Shown here piece by piece: positions 34,717 through 43,019 of a DNA stretch of 64,000 nt. The stretch is from assembly GCA_035549015.1 (NCBI GenBank), contig DASZRW010000070.1, forward strand, positions 1 through 64,000, given 5' to 3'. Under the pieces are notes generated by a model, which was not told the DNA's origin, did not search any database, and worked only from the letters and a program-made list of their open reading frames with translations. The translations under genes were made by a program, and so were the position numbers. How positions within the stretch are numbered: the stretch's first letter is position 1; each line of letters begins with the position of its first letter. This stretch comes from JAFDZV01 sp035549015 (GTDB lineage Bacteria; Bacteroidota; Ignavibacteria; OLB7).

Positions 34717-34818
34717 AAACCGTGGGGCCATGGAGACATCGGCGCTCGGCCCGTCCGGAACGGGCGTCGCGGTAGTTCGGTTGGTACCCTGTCGTGCAGC
34801 GGTTCCTGATTACACCTC

Positions 34819-35703
34819 ATGCCGAATCCTCTGCTGTTCCAGATCGCCTTCCTGAGGGTAACGCTCATCGACCTGGTGGACGTTGCGATCGTTGCCTACG
34901 TGCTCTACCGTCTCTACGGCGTGATGCGCGGCACGATCGCCGGGCAGATCTTCATCGGTCTGCTGCTGATCGCGGCGGTAAGCTTCGTGAGCCAGACGCT
35001 CAACATGAAGCTGCTCAGCTGGCTGCTGAAGACCGTGAGCGACTTCTGGGTGATCGCGCTGATCATCCTCTTTCAGCCGGAGCTGCGGCGGATACTCCTG
35101 ATGCTCGGGCGCAACGGACTGTTCACGACATATCCCCGCTACGATGTCAATCAGGCGGTGGATGAGCTGCTGAGCGCCGCAGAGGATCTTTCGCTGCGCC
35201 GCTTCGGTGCGTTGATCGTGATCACGCGGTCCACCGATCTCTCGCTGACGTTCGATACGGGCGTGCCGCTGGACTCCCGGCTCTCCAAGGAGATGCTGGT
35301 CTCGATCTTCAATCCCAAGTCGCCGCTGCACGATGGCGCCGTTGTGGTAAGCGGCGAGCAGATCCGCTCCGCCCGCGTGATCCTGCCGCTCAGTGCGGCG
35401 ACGCGCATCGCGGATGTGCATCTCGGCACCCGGCATCGCGCCGGGCTGGGCATCAGCGAGCAGGCGGATGTGTTCGTGATCATCATCAGCGAGGAGACCG
35501 GAAGCATCAGCTTCGCGAACGAGGGAACGCTTTACTACAATCAATCGCTCGATGCGCTCAGGCTTTCGCTGCTGCAGGCGCTCGAGGTGATGCTGAACAG
35601 AAAGGACCGGCGAACAGTGCGTGCAATGACTACGCGTCTCGGACCAGAGAAGGATCGAGTTGCGGCGGAGCGCAGGCCGAAACGTTCGAAGCCGGCCGCT
35701 TGA
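34819..35703 (+). CDS. cdaA: Diadenylate cyclase CdaA
   Basis: A 294-residue membrane-bound DAC enzyme producing cyclic di-AMP from two ATP. Three N-terminal helices (about 10-100) precede the DisA_N catalytic domain. Active-site motifs are DGA at Asp172 (SPLHDGAVVVSG) and RHR at 205-207 (GTRHRAGLGISEQ). The Lys/Arg-rich tail is species-specific. Cyclic di-AMP controls osmotic and wall homeostasis. Its stop overlaps an in-frame TTG of the next gene, and the gene is followed closely by pcm and miaA; the three are likely cotranscribed. No CdaR gene is adjacent. Confidence 0.95.
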   Translation: MPNPLLFQIAFLRVTLIDLVDVAIVAYVLYRLYGVMRGTIAGQIFIGLLLIAAVSFVSQTLNMKLLSWLLKTVSDFWVIALIILFQPELRRILLMLGRNGLFTTYPRYDVNQAVDELLSAAEDLSLRRFGALIVITRSTDLSLTFDTGVPLDSRLSKEMLVSIFNPKSPLHDGAVVVSGEQIRSARVILPLSAATRIADVHLGTRHRAGLGISEQADVFVIIISEETGSISFANEGTLYYNQSLDALRLSLLQALEVMLNRKDRRTVRAMTTRLGPEKDRVAAERRPKRSKPAA

Positions 35704-35744
35704 TCCCCCAAATGCATTCTACACAGAACAGGATACCTGCACGG

Positions 35745-36410
35745 ATGAGTTCAACCGCATCAGCACGCGCCGAGTTGATCGACCATCTGCGGGAGCGCGG
35801 TATTACCGACGAACGCGTGCTTCACGCCATCGCCATGGTGCCGCGTGAGGAGTTCGTCCCCACCGCATTCAAACACCGTGCATACGAGGACAGTGCCCTT
35901 CCCATTGCCTGCGGGCAGACGATCTCGCAGCCGTACACGGTTGCGATGATGACGCAGGCGCTCCAGGCGGAGCCGGGGATGAGAGTGCTCGAGATCGGAA
36001 CCGGGAGCGGCTACCAGGCCGCCGTGCTGGCGATGCTCGGGCTGAAGGTGTTCACCATCGAACGCCACTATGACCTTCTTCACACGGCCCGGCAGACGCT
36101 CGAGCGGATCGGCTGCAATGTCGCCACGCACCTCGGCGACGGAACCGTGGGCTGGAGCGCGTTCGCGCCCTACGATCGCATCGTTGTCACCGCCGGTGCC
36201 CCGGAGATCCCCTCGGCGCTCCTTCGCCAGCTTGCTCCGGACGGGCGTCTGGTGATTCCGATCGGCGGGCGCGAGCAGCAGAACATGCAGGTGGTGGTGA
36301 AGGTTGGAGAGACGAATCAGTATGACGTGTTCGATTACGGCGAGTACAAGTTCGTGCCGCTGATCGGACGCAACGCCTGGGAGCGCGATGACACAGCGCC
36401 GCAGGGATAG
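35745..36410 (+). CDS. pcm: Protein-L-isoaspartate O-methyltransferase
   Basis: A protein of 221 residues from the ATG at 35745, similar to Pcm, which methylates isoaspartyl residues for protein repair. Motifs: RERGITDERVLHAIAMVPRE near the start, then ALPIACGQTISQPYTVAMMT, SAM-binding RVLEIGTGSGYQAAVLAMLG, and GRLVIPIGGREQQ in the C-terminal half. Two earlier starts (ATG 35712 and TTG 35700, overlapping the cdaA stop) are possible; none has a convincing Shine-Dalgarno sequence. It overlaps miaA by 23 bp at its 3' end. Confidence 0.92.
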   Translation: MSSTASARAELIDHLRERGITDERVLHAIAMVPREEFVPTAFKHRAYEDSALPIACGQTISQPYTVAMMTQALQAEPGMRVLEIGTGSGYQAAVLAMLGLKVFTIERHYDLLHTARQTLERIGCNVATHLGDGTVGWSAFAPYDRIVVTAGAPEIPSALLRQLAPDGRLVIPIGGREQQNMQVVVKVGETNQYDVFDYGEYKFVPLIGRNAWERDDTAPQG

Positions 36411-37311
36411 GGAGTCCGGCCTGCCGATTGTGCCGGTGATTTTCGGGCCGACGTGCTCCGGCAAGACCGCTCTTGCACTGGAGCTGGCGCAGTGTGCGGA
36501 GCGTGTGGAGATCGTCTCCGCGGACTCGCGCCAGATCTACCTCGGAATGGATATCGGCACGGCCAAGCCCTCCCGGCAGGAACGTTCCATCGCCCCGCAC
36601 CACTTCATCGATATCGTGACGCCGGATACACTCTACTCCGCCGGACGCTATGCGGCCGAGGCGCGTGCCTGCATTGCCGATATTCTGGAACGGGGAGGGG
36701 CGCCGCTGGTTGTGGGCGGTTCGGGCTTCTACATCAAGGCCCTCTTCGAAGGGCTGAGCGCTCCGACGGCAGACCCGGCGGTGTTGGAACGGCTTGCCGA
36801 ACGGGGCGAGCGAGAGGGGTACGCGGCGCTGTACGAGGAGTTGATCCGCGTCGACCCGCAGGCCGCTGCGACGCATTCACCGAACAACCACGTGAAGACG
36901 CTCCGGGCGCTCGGCTGCTACTATCAGACCGGGATGCCGTACAGCTCCTGGCTGGCTTCCGAGGGATTGCCCGCAGCCGCGTTCGTGCCGGCGTACCATG
37001 GAATCGCTCCGCCGCGCGAACGGTTGTACGCGAACATCAATGCGCGCGTGCACCGGATGCTTACAGAGGGATTGCTGGATGAGGTGCGTGCTCTCCTGGC
37101 GGCAGGCCAGGATGCGGATGCGCCCGGCCTGCGCACGGTTGGTTACGCCGAAGCTCTCCGGTACCTGCGCGGCGAGCTGGATCTGGAGACGATGACGGCA
37201 CTGATTCAACAGTCCACGAGGCGCTATGCCAAACGCCAGATGACATGGTTTCGCCGCGTGGAGAATGTGCGGTGGATGGAGCAGGGGAGTGTGGAGGCGG
37301 TGGCCCTGTAA
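36388..37311 (+). CDS. miaA: tRNA dimethylallyltransferase
   Basis: A 307-residue MiaA that adds dimethylallyl to A37 of UNN-decoding tRNAs. The P-loop GPTCSGKT lies at 20-27, the substrate motif SADSRQIYLGMDIGTAKPS at about 44-62. HHFIDIVTPDTLYSAGRYAA follows, and RRYAKRQMTWFRR near the end. GPTCSGKT has Cys in place of the usual Ala/Gly. It overlaps the pcm 3' end by 23 bp and is followed by a clear terminator, so it is last in the cdaA-pcm-miaA unit. Confidence 0.95.
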   Translation: MTQRRRDRESGLPIVPVIFGPTCSGKTALALELAQCAERVEIVSADSRQIYLGMDIGTAKPSRQERSIAPHHFIDIVTPDTLYSAGRYAAEARACIADILERGGAPLVVGGSGFYIKALFEGLSAPTADPAVLERLAERGEREGYAALYEELIRVDPQAAATHSPNNHVKTLRALGCYYQTGMPYSSWLASEGLPAAAFVPAYHGIAPPRERLYANINARVHRMLTEGLLDEVRALLAAGQDADAPGLRTVGYAEALRYLRGELDLETMTALIQQSTRRYAKRQMTWFRRVENVRWMEQGSVEAVAL

Positions 37312-37370
37312 GTTGCATGTACGGTGGGCCGAACGTTGCGCAAACCGCATCGCGCCGGCTGCATACACAA

Positions 37371-37412
37371 TGGGATCGCCCGCATGACGGCGGACGATCC
37401 CACGTTGTTTAC
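37371..37412 (+). terminator. Terminator after miaA
   Basis: TGGGATCG (37371-37378) pairs with CGATCCCA (37395-37402), extended by CCGC/GCGG with one mismatch. The plus-strand tail is CGTTGTTTACT. It lies 60 bp past miaA and 22 bp before the convergent gene's stop. Confidence 0.7.
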
Positions 37413-37433
37413 TGCACGGCTGCTTCGGCGCTG

Positions 37434-38615
37434 TTACTCGCCAAGCTGCTGCTGCTTGCCGAACATGTTGGCGAGCGCTGCATCCACCTTCTCGCGAATC
37501 ACCTTCTCGGTGATCTCACGGCTGGTTTCGGCAGTGATATACTCGGTCACGGCACGCTGAGCCACCTGGATGATGTACTCGCGATTGGCGCCGGTAAGAG
37601 CGTCGGCCATACGCTGCAGGTTGTCCGTCTGGCGCTGGATGTAGTCCACCATGGCGGCCAGATCGCGCTGCTGCTGCTGCGAGGTGCGCACGAGATTGAT
37701 GAGCTCGTACTTCTGTCCCTCGGAACTCTCCTCCAGGTTGCGCATCAGCTTGTCCATGCGCTGTTCTTCCTCGGTGTAGAAGAGCGTTACCGCGAGCAGC
37801 GTGAGCATCGAGAACTCCAGCGTGATGGCTGCGAGCAGGATGGACGGCTGGGTCGGCGGAATGAACTTCAGGCCGCGGATACCGATGATGACGATGAGGA
37901 TGGCGGCGCCGCCGTATGCGAAGCCCTGTACATTGTTCGCGTACTGCTCGGCGAAGTGACGGGTCATGTACAGGCGCAGCCCCTTGAAGACGAGAGGTTT
38001 GGCACGCTGCCACTTCCGGGCCTGGCGAACATCCTCGATTTCGCTGACGATCACCGGGCCGAACTGCTTTTCGATCGGGCTGAGGTCGTCGTGCGAGTTC
38101 GCAGCGGTGATACGCTCGATCTCCTCGCGCGAGATCTTGTCGCCCGTCTGTTCATCGATTCGATTGATCGTATTGTCGATCTCTCGTTCGATCTTGTTCG
38201 AGATATAGCCGATGGGACGGGGCAGCATCGCCGTGGCCACCACGGCAACGATGAAGCCGAAGAAGAGGGAGAAGATGCCGAAGGTCACCCAGGGCTGAAT
38301 GTGAATGGCTTCCTCACCGAGACGCTCGGAGCGGATGATCCATTCGCCACTGTCCTTGTCGTAGCCGTTGCCGTTGGCATCGACCTTCTTGGTATTGCTC
38401 GACATGTCGAGCACGAAGTCATCTGTCTCCACAACAGAGGCTCCAGATTCCGCCTTCTTGTGTGCCGATGGTGTGGCAAACAGGCTGATCATGGCAGTGC
38501 GGAAGGCCGGTGTAATAGCCCAGGACTGGAAGGCCCAGGTAAAGAAAACCAGGAACGCGAAGAACACCAGCCACTGAACTGGATTGCCCTTATACTTATC
38601 TCCACCAGTGCTCAT
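37434..38615 (-). CDS. Four-helix membrane protein of unknown function with a calcium-loop-like motif and long coiled coil
   Basis: A 393-residue membrane protein. Helices lie at about 13-33, 108-131, 232-249 and 257-280. Between the first two is a segment DANGNGYDKDSGEW (79-92) with the spacing of an EF-hand or dockerin-like calcium loop, in a 75-residue loop. Between helices 2 and 3 is an acidic/basic region (REIDNTINRIDEQTGDKISR). The C-terminal ~110 residues are a predicted coiled coil (EEEQRMDKLMRNLEESSEGQ and QQQQRDLAAMVDYIQRQTDN). I do not recognise a family. The start MSTGGDKYKGNPVQWLVFF is clear. It is convergent with miaA and stands alone. Confidence 0.72.
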   Translation of the reverse strand: MSTGGDKYKGNPVQWLVFFAFLVFFTWAFQSWAITPAFRTAMISLFATPSAHKKAESGASVVETDDFVLDMSSNTKKVDANGNGYDKDSGEWIIRSERLGEEAIHIQPWVTFGIFSLFFGFIVAVVATAMLPRPIGYISNKIEREIDNTINRIDEQTGDKISREEIERITAANSHDDLSPIEKQFGPVIVSEIEDVRQARKWQRAKPLVFKGLRLYMTRHFAEQYANNVQGFAYGGAAILIVIIGIRGLKFIPPTQPSILLAAITLEFSMLTLLAVTLFYTEEEQRMDKLMRNLEESSEGQKYELINLVRTSQQQQRDLAAMVDYIQRQTDNLQRMADALTGANREYIIQVAQRAVTEYITAETSREITEKVIREKVDAALANMFGKQQQLGE

Positions 38616-39114
38616 ACAGAATGATCCTTCATGTTGAAACGGATGCGGGTATTGCGATCGGAGTGATTGCGGGAACGCAACAACTCCGCATCATTCAGCG
38701 ATAGTTTCCAGGGATTGGGTAACGACGTAGAGAGAGGGTTGAGTGCGAGATCACCGTAAAGGGTGTTGCTATGGTCTCTGGAGATGAACAGTGATGTCGG
38801 GGTCTTGAGCAACGGTATCAAGTGATTGGATAGAAAAATACAGCGTCATCGAGTCGCAGACAACAAATTTTTTCGATTTCACGGCGTGAAAGCCGCCTCC
38901 CGGCTGCAATGCGGCCCGCAGGCCCGTTGCCGGCCCACGCATACACGCTCGGCAGGGGCCCGGCGTCCCCGTTGCAGACGGCTGAATGGCGCGCGCAGTT
39001 GATCGCTCACAACGTTGACGCTATATTCGCGAAGCGTCATGGCTCCCATCTGCACGCCGATGGTCGCACCGTACAAGTAGTGTTCAACGCTCACCAAATC
39101 AGGAGACTATCGTC
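38616..39114. other. Intergenic region between divergent genes
   Basis: 499 bp between the four-helix membrane protein and ssb. It holds the presumed promoters of both. A T-rich block lies at about 38868-38880. Apart from the ssb promoter candidate I see nothing clear. Confidence 0.55.
38999..39027 (+). promoter_or_regulatory. Candidate promoter of ssb
   Basis: TTGATC (38999-39004) is followed after 17 bp by TATATT (39022-39027). The ssb ATG is 88 bp further on, behind AGGAGA. Confidence 0.45.
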
Positions 39115-39585
39115 ATGGCACGTGGACTGAACAAGGTCATGCTGATCGGCCACATTCAGCCGAACGATCCGGAACTGCGCTACACGCAGAATGGGCAGCC
39201 CGTCTGCACCTTCAAGGTGGTGACCGATGAGAGCTATCGTGATCGCGACGGCAACACGGTGGAACGGGCCGAATGGCACAACATCGTAGTCTGGGGAAAG
39301 CCGGGGGAGATCATCGCCCAGTATATGAAGAAGGGGCGCCAGATCTATCTCGAAGGTCGGATCCAGTCGCGCAAGTATGAGGACAAGGAGGGGCAGACGC
39401 GCTACATCACGGAGATCAACGTGAGCGACTTTGCCTTCCTCGACGGCGGTCGCGGTGGTGACGGAGAGAGTGGCGGCGGAGGCGGTTCGCGCAGCAATCA
39501 AGCGTCGAGCCCGTCTCCCGCGCCGCAGAATGCAACCGCGTCCTCTTCCGGCGACAGCGGTTTAGATGACGACCTGCCGTTCTAG
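39115..39585 (+). CDS. ssb: Single-stranded DNA-binding protein
   Basis: A 156-residue SSB. The OB fold runs from residue 1 to about 108 (NKVMLIGHIQPNDPELRYTQ, then RAEWHNIVVWGKPGEIIAQY and YLEGRIQSRKYEDKEGQTRY). A Gly/Ser-rich linker and the acidic tip GLDDDLPF, the docking site for replication and repair partners, follow. It covers single strands in replication and repair. AGGAGA sits 8 nt before the ATG. The candidate promoter at 38999-39027 serves it. Confidence 0.97.
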   Translation: MARGLNKVMLIGHIQPNDPELRYTQNGQPVCTFKVVTDESYRDRDGNTVERAEWHNIVVWGKPGEIIAQYMKKGRQIYLEGRIQSRKYEDKEGQTRYITEINVSDFAFLDGGRGGDGESGGGGGSRSNQASSPSPAPQNATASSSGDSGLDDDLPF

Positions 39586-39952
39586 TCCGAACGCTCTCTT
39601 CCTCTACGCCTCGTCGGATTACGATCCCCGTACGCTCGTGCCGGATCGCTCCGGATGCCGGAGTTGATCGGCCTGGCGGCGGGAATGCTCGGGAGTTATC
39701 GCGATAGCCTCAACGAAGCAACCGGTCTTTGTTGGGGCTATCCGCGTTTTCGCGCCGCCGGTTACGATACATGGTCCATCGTGTCATCGCACTGTACCCA
39801 TTGTACGGTGGCCCTGGAACCCGGGTGCCATCGGCCTCCGGGAGGCGCGCACGTTGCCGGGTGATGTTCTCTCGTGGACAATCGGCTCATCGGGCTATCT
39901 TTATTCGCCGGACCGGTTCAATATTTCCGGCCCTCAACCGTGTTGACATTCG
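39586..39952. other. Intergenic region without a gene
   Basis: 367 bp between ssb and the MCE gene. A short GCCTC/GAGGC hairpin near 39835-39847 is weak. TATCTTTATTCG at about 39895 may be part of the MCE promoter. I see no gene. Confidence 0.5.
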
Positions 39953-40900
39953 ATGACAGCATCCAGAAAACATGAGATCCGCGTCGGTCTGGCCACGGTG
40001 CTCGCAATCGTGGTCGTCGTGGGAGGAGTCATCTGGGGAAAGGGCGCGGGGCTGGGAGTCAGCAACCGCGTCGTGAAGATGAACTTCCCGAACGCCGCCG
40101 GGCTCGATGTGGGAGCGCCGGTAACGTTGAACGGCGTACGCAAGGGGAGCGTTACCGCACTGGACGCGCGGGCCGACGGCGTTACCGTTACGGCGGTGGT
40201 GGAGAACTCGGTTCCGTTGAAGAGCGATGCGCAGGCATTCCTCACCATGCAGGAGTTGACAGGGGGGAAGGTGATCGGCGTGGTGCCGGGAAAGGCGGAG
40301 GCACCCCTTCCGGAGAACGCGGTGATCAACGGTGAGGTGCGGGGCGACATCACCGCATTGCTTTCCGATCTCGGTAACGTGAGCAAGGCGGTTCCAGGGA
40401 TGCTGGCGCGGGTGGACTCGATTGTCGGGGTGCTGAATGCCGTTGTCGGCACGCCGGAGTTCAAGGGGGAGATCGCCGGCACGCTCGCCAATCTCCAGAG
40501 CGGCAGCGCCGCCGCCCGCGATCTCGTGGTCGGCAACCGGGCCGCGATCGACCGCATCGTCAGCAATGCGGATCACGCCGTCACCGATCTGCGCGCCATC
40601 ATCGCCGAAACCCGGCCTACGCTCGATACGCTGCTCGCCGCCACAACCAACATCAGCGGCGATGCGAAGACCACGCTTCAGAAGCTGCAGGGAACGCTCG
40701 CCCATGCCGATTCGCTTGTGACGAGCGTCGGAATGGTGATCAACGACGTGAGGAACGGCAAGGGAGCGGTCTCCAAACTCCTCTACGACGAGAACTTCTC
40801 CGGACAGATCGACAGCACGCTCAAGGCCGTGCGACGCCTTCTCTACAACATCGACCGTCGCGGCTTCAACGTGAACATCGGGTTGGGTGGCAAGGAGTAG
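39953..40900 (+). CDS. MCE/MlaD-family membrane-anchored lipid-binding protein
   Basis: A 315-residue protein with an N-terminal membrane anchor (about 11-29, GLATVLAIVVVVGGVIWG) and an MCE domain (about 37-112, VVKMNFPNAAGLDVGAPVTL with NGVRKGSV and ITALLSDLG downstream). The C-terminal half is largely helical (NLQSGSAAARDLVVGNRAAI). Members bind and shuttle phospholipids across the periplasm with MlaE/MlaF permease-ATPase partners. No such partners adjoin it here. It has its own terminator. The ATG start is clear; Shine-Dalgarno is weak. Confidence 0.88.
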   Translation: MTASRKHEIRVGLATVLAIVVVVGGVIWGKGAGLGVSNRVVKMNFPNAAGLDVGAPVTLNGVRKGSVTALDARADGVTVTAVVENSVPLKSDAQAFLTMQELTGGKVIGVVPGKAEAPLPENAVINGEVRGDITALLSDLGNVSKAVPGMLARVDSIVGVLNAVVGTPEFKGEIAGTLANLQSGSAAARDLVVGNRAAIDRIVSNADHAVTDLRAIIAETRPTLDTLLAATTNISGDAKTTLQKLQGTLAHADSLVTSVGMVINDVRNGKGAVSKLLYDENFSGQIDSTLKAVRRLLYNIDRRGFNVNIGLGGKE

Positions 40901-40935
40901 TGCGCGGCCATCGTGCTACGGGCGCGATATGAAAC

Positions 40936-40968
40936 ACGGGGGAATGCGTAACGAGCGCATTCCCCCGT
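40936..40968. terminator. Bidirectional terminator between MCE and hupE genes
   Basis: A perfect 13-bp stem ACGGGGGAATGCG/CGCATTCCCCCGT with a 7-base loop, extended by GAAAC/GTTTC further out. T-rich ends on both strands suit both convergent genes. Confidence 0.85.
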
Positions 40969-41001
40969 ATCAGTTTCAACAGATGACTCTGCCGACGCGG
41001 C

Positions 41002-41607
41002 TCACGCAAACGCGAGCCAGCATCCGGCCGCCAGAATCGCGGCGCCACTCCAGCGTACCAGCGCAACGCCGGCACGCCTCTCAAGAAACGACGCGGCAAC
41101 GATGCCGGCGCAGTGCAGGGCCGCTGTTGCGAGAATGAACCCAACTGCATACGCGCCGGCCGCAGTGCCGGCAGGTATCTCCGCGCCGTGGGCGTAGCCA
41201 TGCGCAAGCGCCATCAGCCCCACGATCGCGACGCTCGCGATCAGCGGAAGGCGTACCGCTGCGGCGATCACCACCCCGAGAATCAGCACCGAACCGATGA
41301 TGCCCTGTTCAACGAAGGGGAGCGCGACGCCGGCCGCGCCCAGCATTCCGCCGAGCGCCATTACCGATACGAACGCCAGCGGCACCATCCACCGCGAGCG
41401 GCCTCCCATCTGTGAAGCCCAGATGCCGACGGCAATCATCGCAAGCAGATGATCGAGTCCGGTGAACGGATGCATTGCGCCGGCGATGATCGCAGGCTGC
41501 GATGAGTGGAAGGGATGTGCCTGTGCGGCGGCTGCCGCGGCGAGCGCCAGAGTGGGTGCCGTCCAGGCGATACGTGCAAGAGTCTTCGGGGGCGTACTGT
41601 TCCTCAT
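41002..41607 (-). CDS. HupE/UreJ-family nickel-type membrane protein
   Basis: A 201-residue protein with a signal-like first helix and about six membrane helices. The family signature HPFTGLDHLLAM is present and ALAHGYAHGAEIPAGTAAGA follows; both His-rich patches are linked to nickel or cobalt uptake in HupE/UreJ. No urease or hydrogenase genes are in the window, so the metal customer is unknown. It starts just after two 16-bp direct repeats (41609-41640) and ends at a strong bidirectional terminator. Confidence 0.9.
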   Translation of the reverse strand: MRNSTPPKTLARIAWTAPTLALAAAAAAQAHPFHSSQPAIIAGAMHPFTGLDHLLAMIAVGIWASQMGGRSRWMVPLAFVSVMALGGMLGAAGVALPFVEQGIIGSVLILGVVIAAAVRLPLIASVAIVGLMALAHGYAHGAEIPAGTAAGAYAVGFILATAALHCAGIVAASFLERRAGVALVRWSGAAILAAGCWLAFA

Positions 41608-41608
41608 T

Positions 41609-41640
41609 ACCGTGCAGATTGATTATCGTTCAGATTGATT
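41609..41640. repeat. Two direct 16-bp repeats just upstream of hupE
   Basis: On the minus strand AATCAATCTGAACGAT and AATCAATCTGCACGGT are adjacent (14 of 16 identical), ending 1 bp before the hupE ATG. They could be an operator in the 5' region of the transcript or another slippage duplication. Confidence 0.8.
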
Positions 41641-41732
41641 GCCGTCCGGACTGTTCCGGCCGTCCGGCGGCCGCGTTGATGGACTGGTCCCGGCCGGGCC
41701 GCGGAGGTCGCCCGTGCCGTATCGGCGCGGTG

Positions 41733-42929
41733 CTACGAAAGCCCGCGTCTGATTCTGGCCACACCCTCCACGATGTCATCATCGGAGCATGCGTACGAGA
41801 GGCGAATCGCGGCGGCATCACCGAACGCGGAGCCGGGGACCGTCGCGATATGATGTTCCTGAAGCAGATGGCGGGCCAGATCCGTGTCGGCAGCGAATCG
41901 TTCGCCGAGATGCGAGGAGATGTCCACGAAGAGATAGAACGCTCCGTCCGGATGCGGGAAGGAGATGCCGGGGATATCCTGCATCAGCCCCGAGATCAGG
42001 TCGCGCCGGCGTTGAAACGCCGCGCGCATCATCTCCACCTCCTCGGTTACCTGCGTCAATGCTGCGTAGGCGGCCTTCATGCTGATCGTGGAGGGATGCG
42101 AGGTCATCTGGCTCTGGAGGCGCGTCGCGGCCGCGATCACGTCCGCCGGTCCACACATGTAGCCGATGCGCCAGCCGGTCATCGAGTATGCCTTCGACAC
42201 GCCGTTCACGGTGACGGCAAGGTCACGAAGCTCCGGCATGGAACCGATCGAGAAGTGCCGGCGGCCGTCGAAGACGATCCGCTCGTACAGCTCGTCGGAG
42301 ATCACGTAGATGCCGGCGTTCGCTATCACGCGCCCGATCGCCTCGATCTCCTCGCGCGTGTACATTACGCCGGTGGGATTGGAGGGAGAGTTCAGGATGA
42401 TTGCGCGTGTGCGTGGTGTGATTGCTGCCTGGATCTGGGCGGGCGTGATCTTGTAGCGATCGTGCACCGTGGTTTTCAGAAGCACCGGCACGCCGCCTGC
42501 AATCCTCACCAGGTCCGGATAGCTTGTCCAGTAGGGAGTGGGAAGAAGCACTTCGTCGCCGTCGTCCACAACGGCGAGCAGGGCATTGGCGAGCGACTGC
42601 TTGCCGCCGGCCGAGATCAGCACGTGCTGCGGGTCCGTCTGGATATCGTTGAGGGATTGAAACTTCTCGGCAACCGCACGCCGCAGTTCCGGAATCCCCT
42701 CGGCCTGTACGTATCGCGTGAAGTTGTTTTCGATCGCCTCGATCCCCGCCCGCTTCACGAGTTCCGGCGTCGGGAAGTCCGGTTCGCCCGTGGAGAAGGA
42801 GACCACGTGGATTCCGTCTGCCTGCATGCGCTTGGCTTCGGCGGCGATTGCGAGCGTTGTCGATTCGCCGATGGCGTTCGCGCGACGGGAGAGACGGCGC
42901 GAATCGATTCCGGTATGTTCGGTCATCAC
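41733..42929 (-). CDS. Aspartate-type aminotransferase (class I, PLP-dependent)
   Basis: A 398-residue class I aminotransferase of the AspB/aspartate family. VSFSTGEPDFPTPELVKRA opens the substrate domain. The ISAGGKQSLANALLA strand and NSPSNPTGVMYTREEIEAIG follow. The PLP lysine is about Lys246 in TVNGVSKAYSMTGWRIGYM. It makes aspartate or related amino acids from 2-oxoacids; the exact specificity (aspartate, or aromatic and tyrosine) is not readable. It is 90 bp downstream of dnaE on the same strand, possibly in one transcript. Confidence 0.93.
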   Translation of the reverse strand: MMTEHTGIDSRRLSRRANAIGESTTLAIAAEAKRMQADGIHVVSFSTGEPDFPTPELVKRAGIEAIENNFTRYVQAEGIPELRRAVAEKFQSLNDIQTDPQHVLISAGGKQSLANALLAVVDDGDEVLLPTPYWTSYPDLVRIAGGVPVLLKTTVHDRYKITPAQIQAAITPRTRAIILNSPSNPTGVMYTREEIEAIGRVIANAGIYVISDELYERIVFDGRRHFSIGSMPELRDLAVTVNGVSKAYSMTGWRIGYMCGPADVIAAATRLQSQMTSHPSTISMKAAYAALTQVTEEVEMMRAAFQRRRDLISGLMQDIPGISFPHPDGAFYLFVDISSHLGERFAADTDLARHLLQEHHIATVPGSAFGDAAAIRLSYACSDDDIVEGVARIRRGLS

Positions 42930-43019
42930 ATCGAGGTACGAGTGTGCTACGTTCGCGCAGTGAATCCTTCTGCGCGGTGAAGGCCGGCCGCGGGGAGCGG
43001 ACGATGCCGCGCCGCGCTG

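Noticed and set aside
34819..35703. Cyclic di-AMP riboswitch near the cdaA gene
   Set aside because: I looked for ydaO-type motifs in the flanking gaps and saw none; no claim made.
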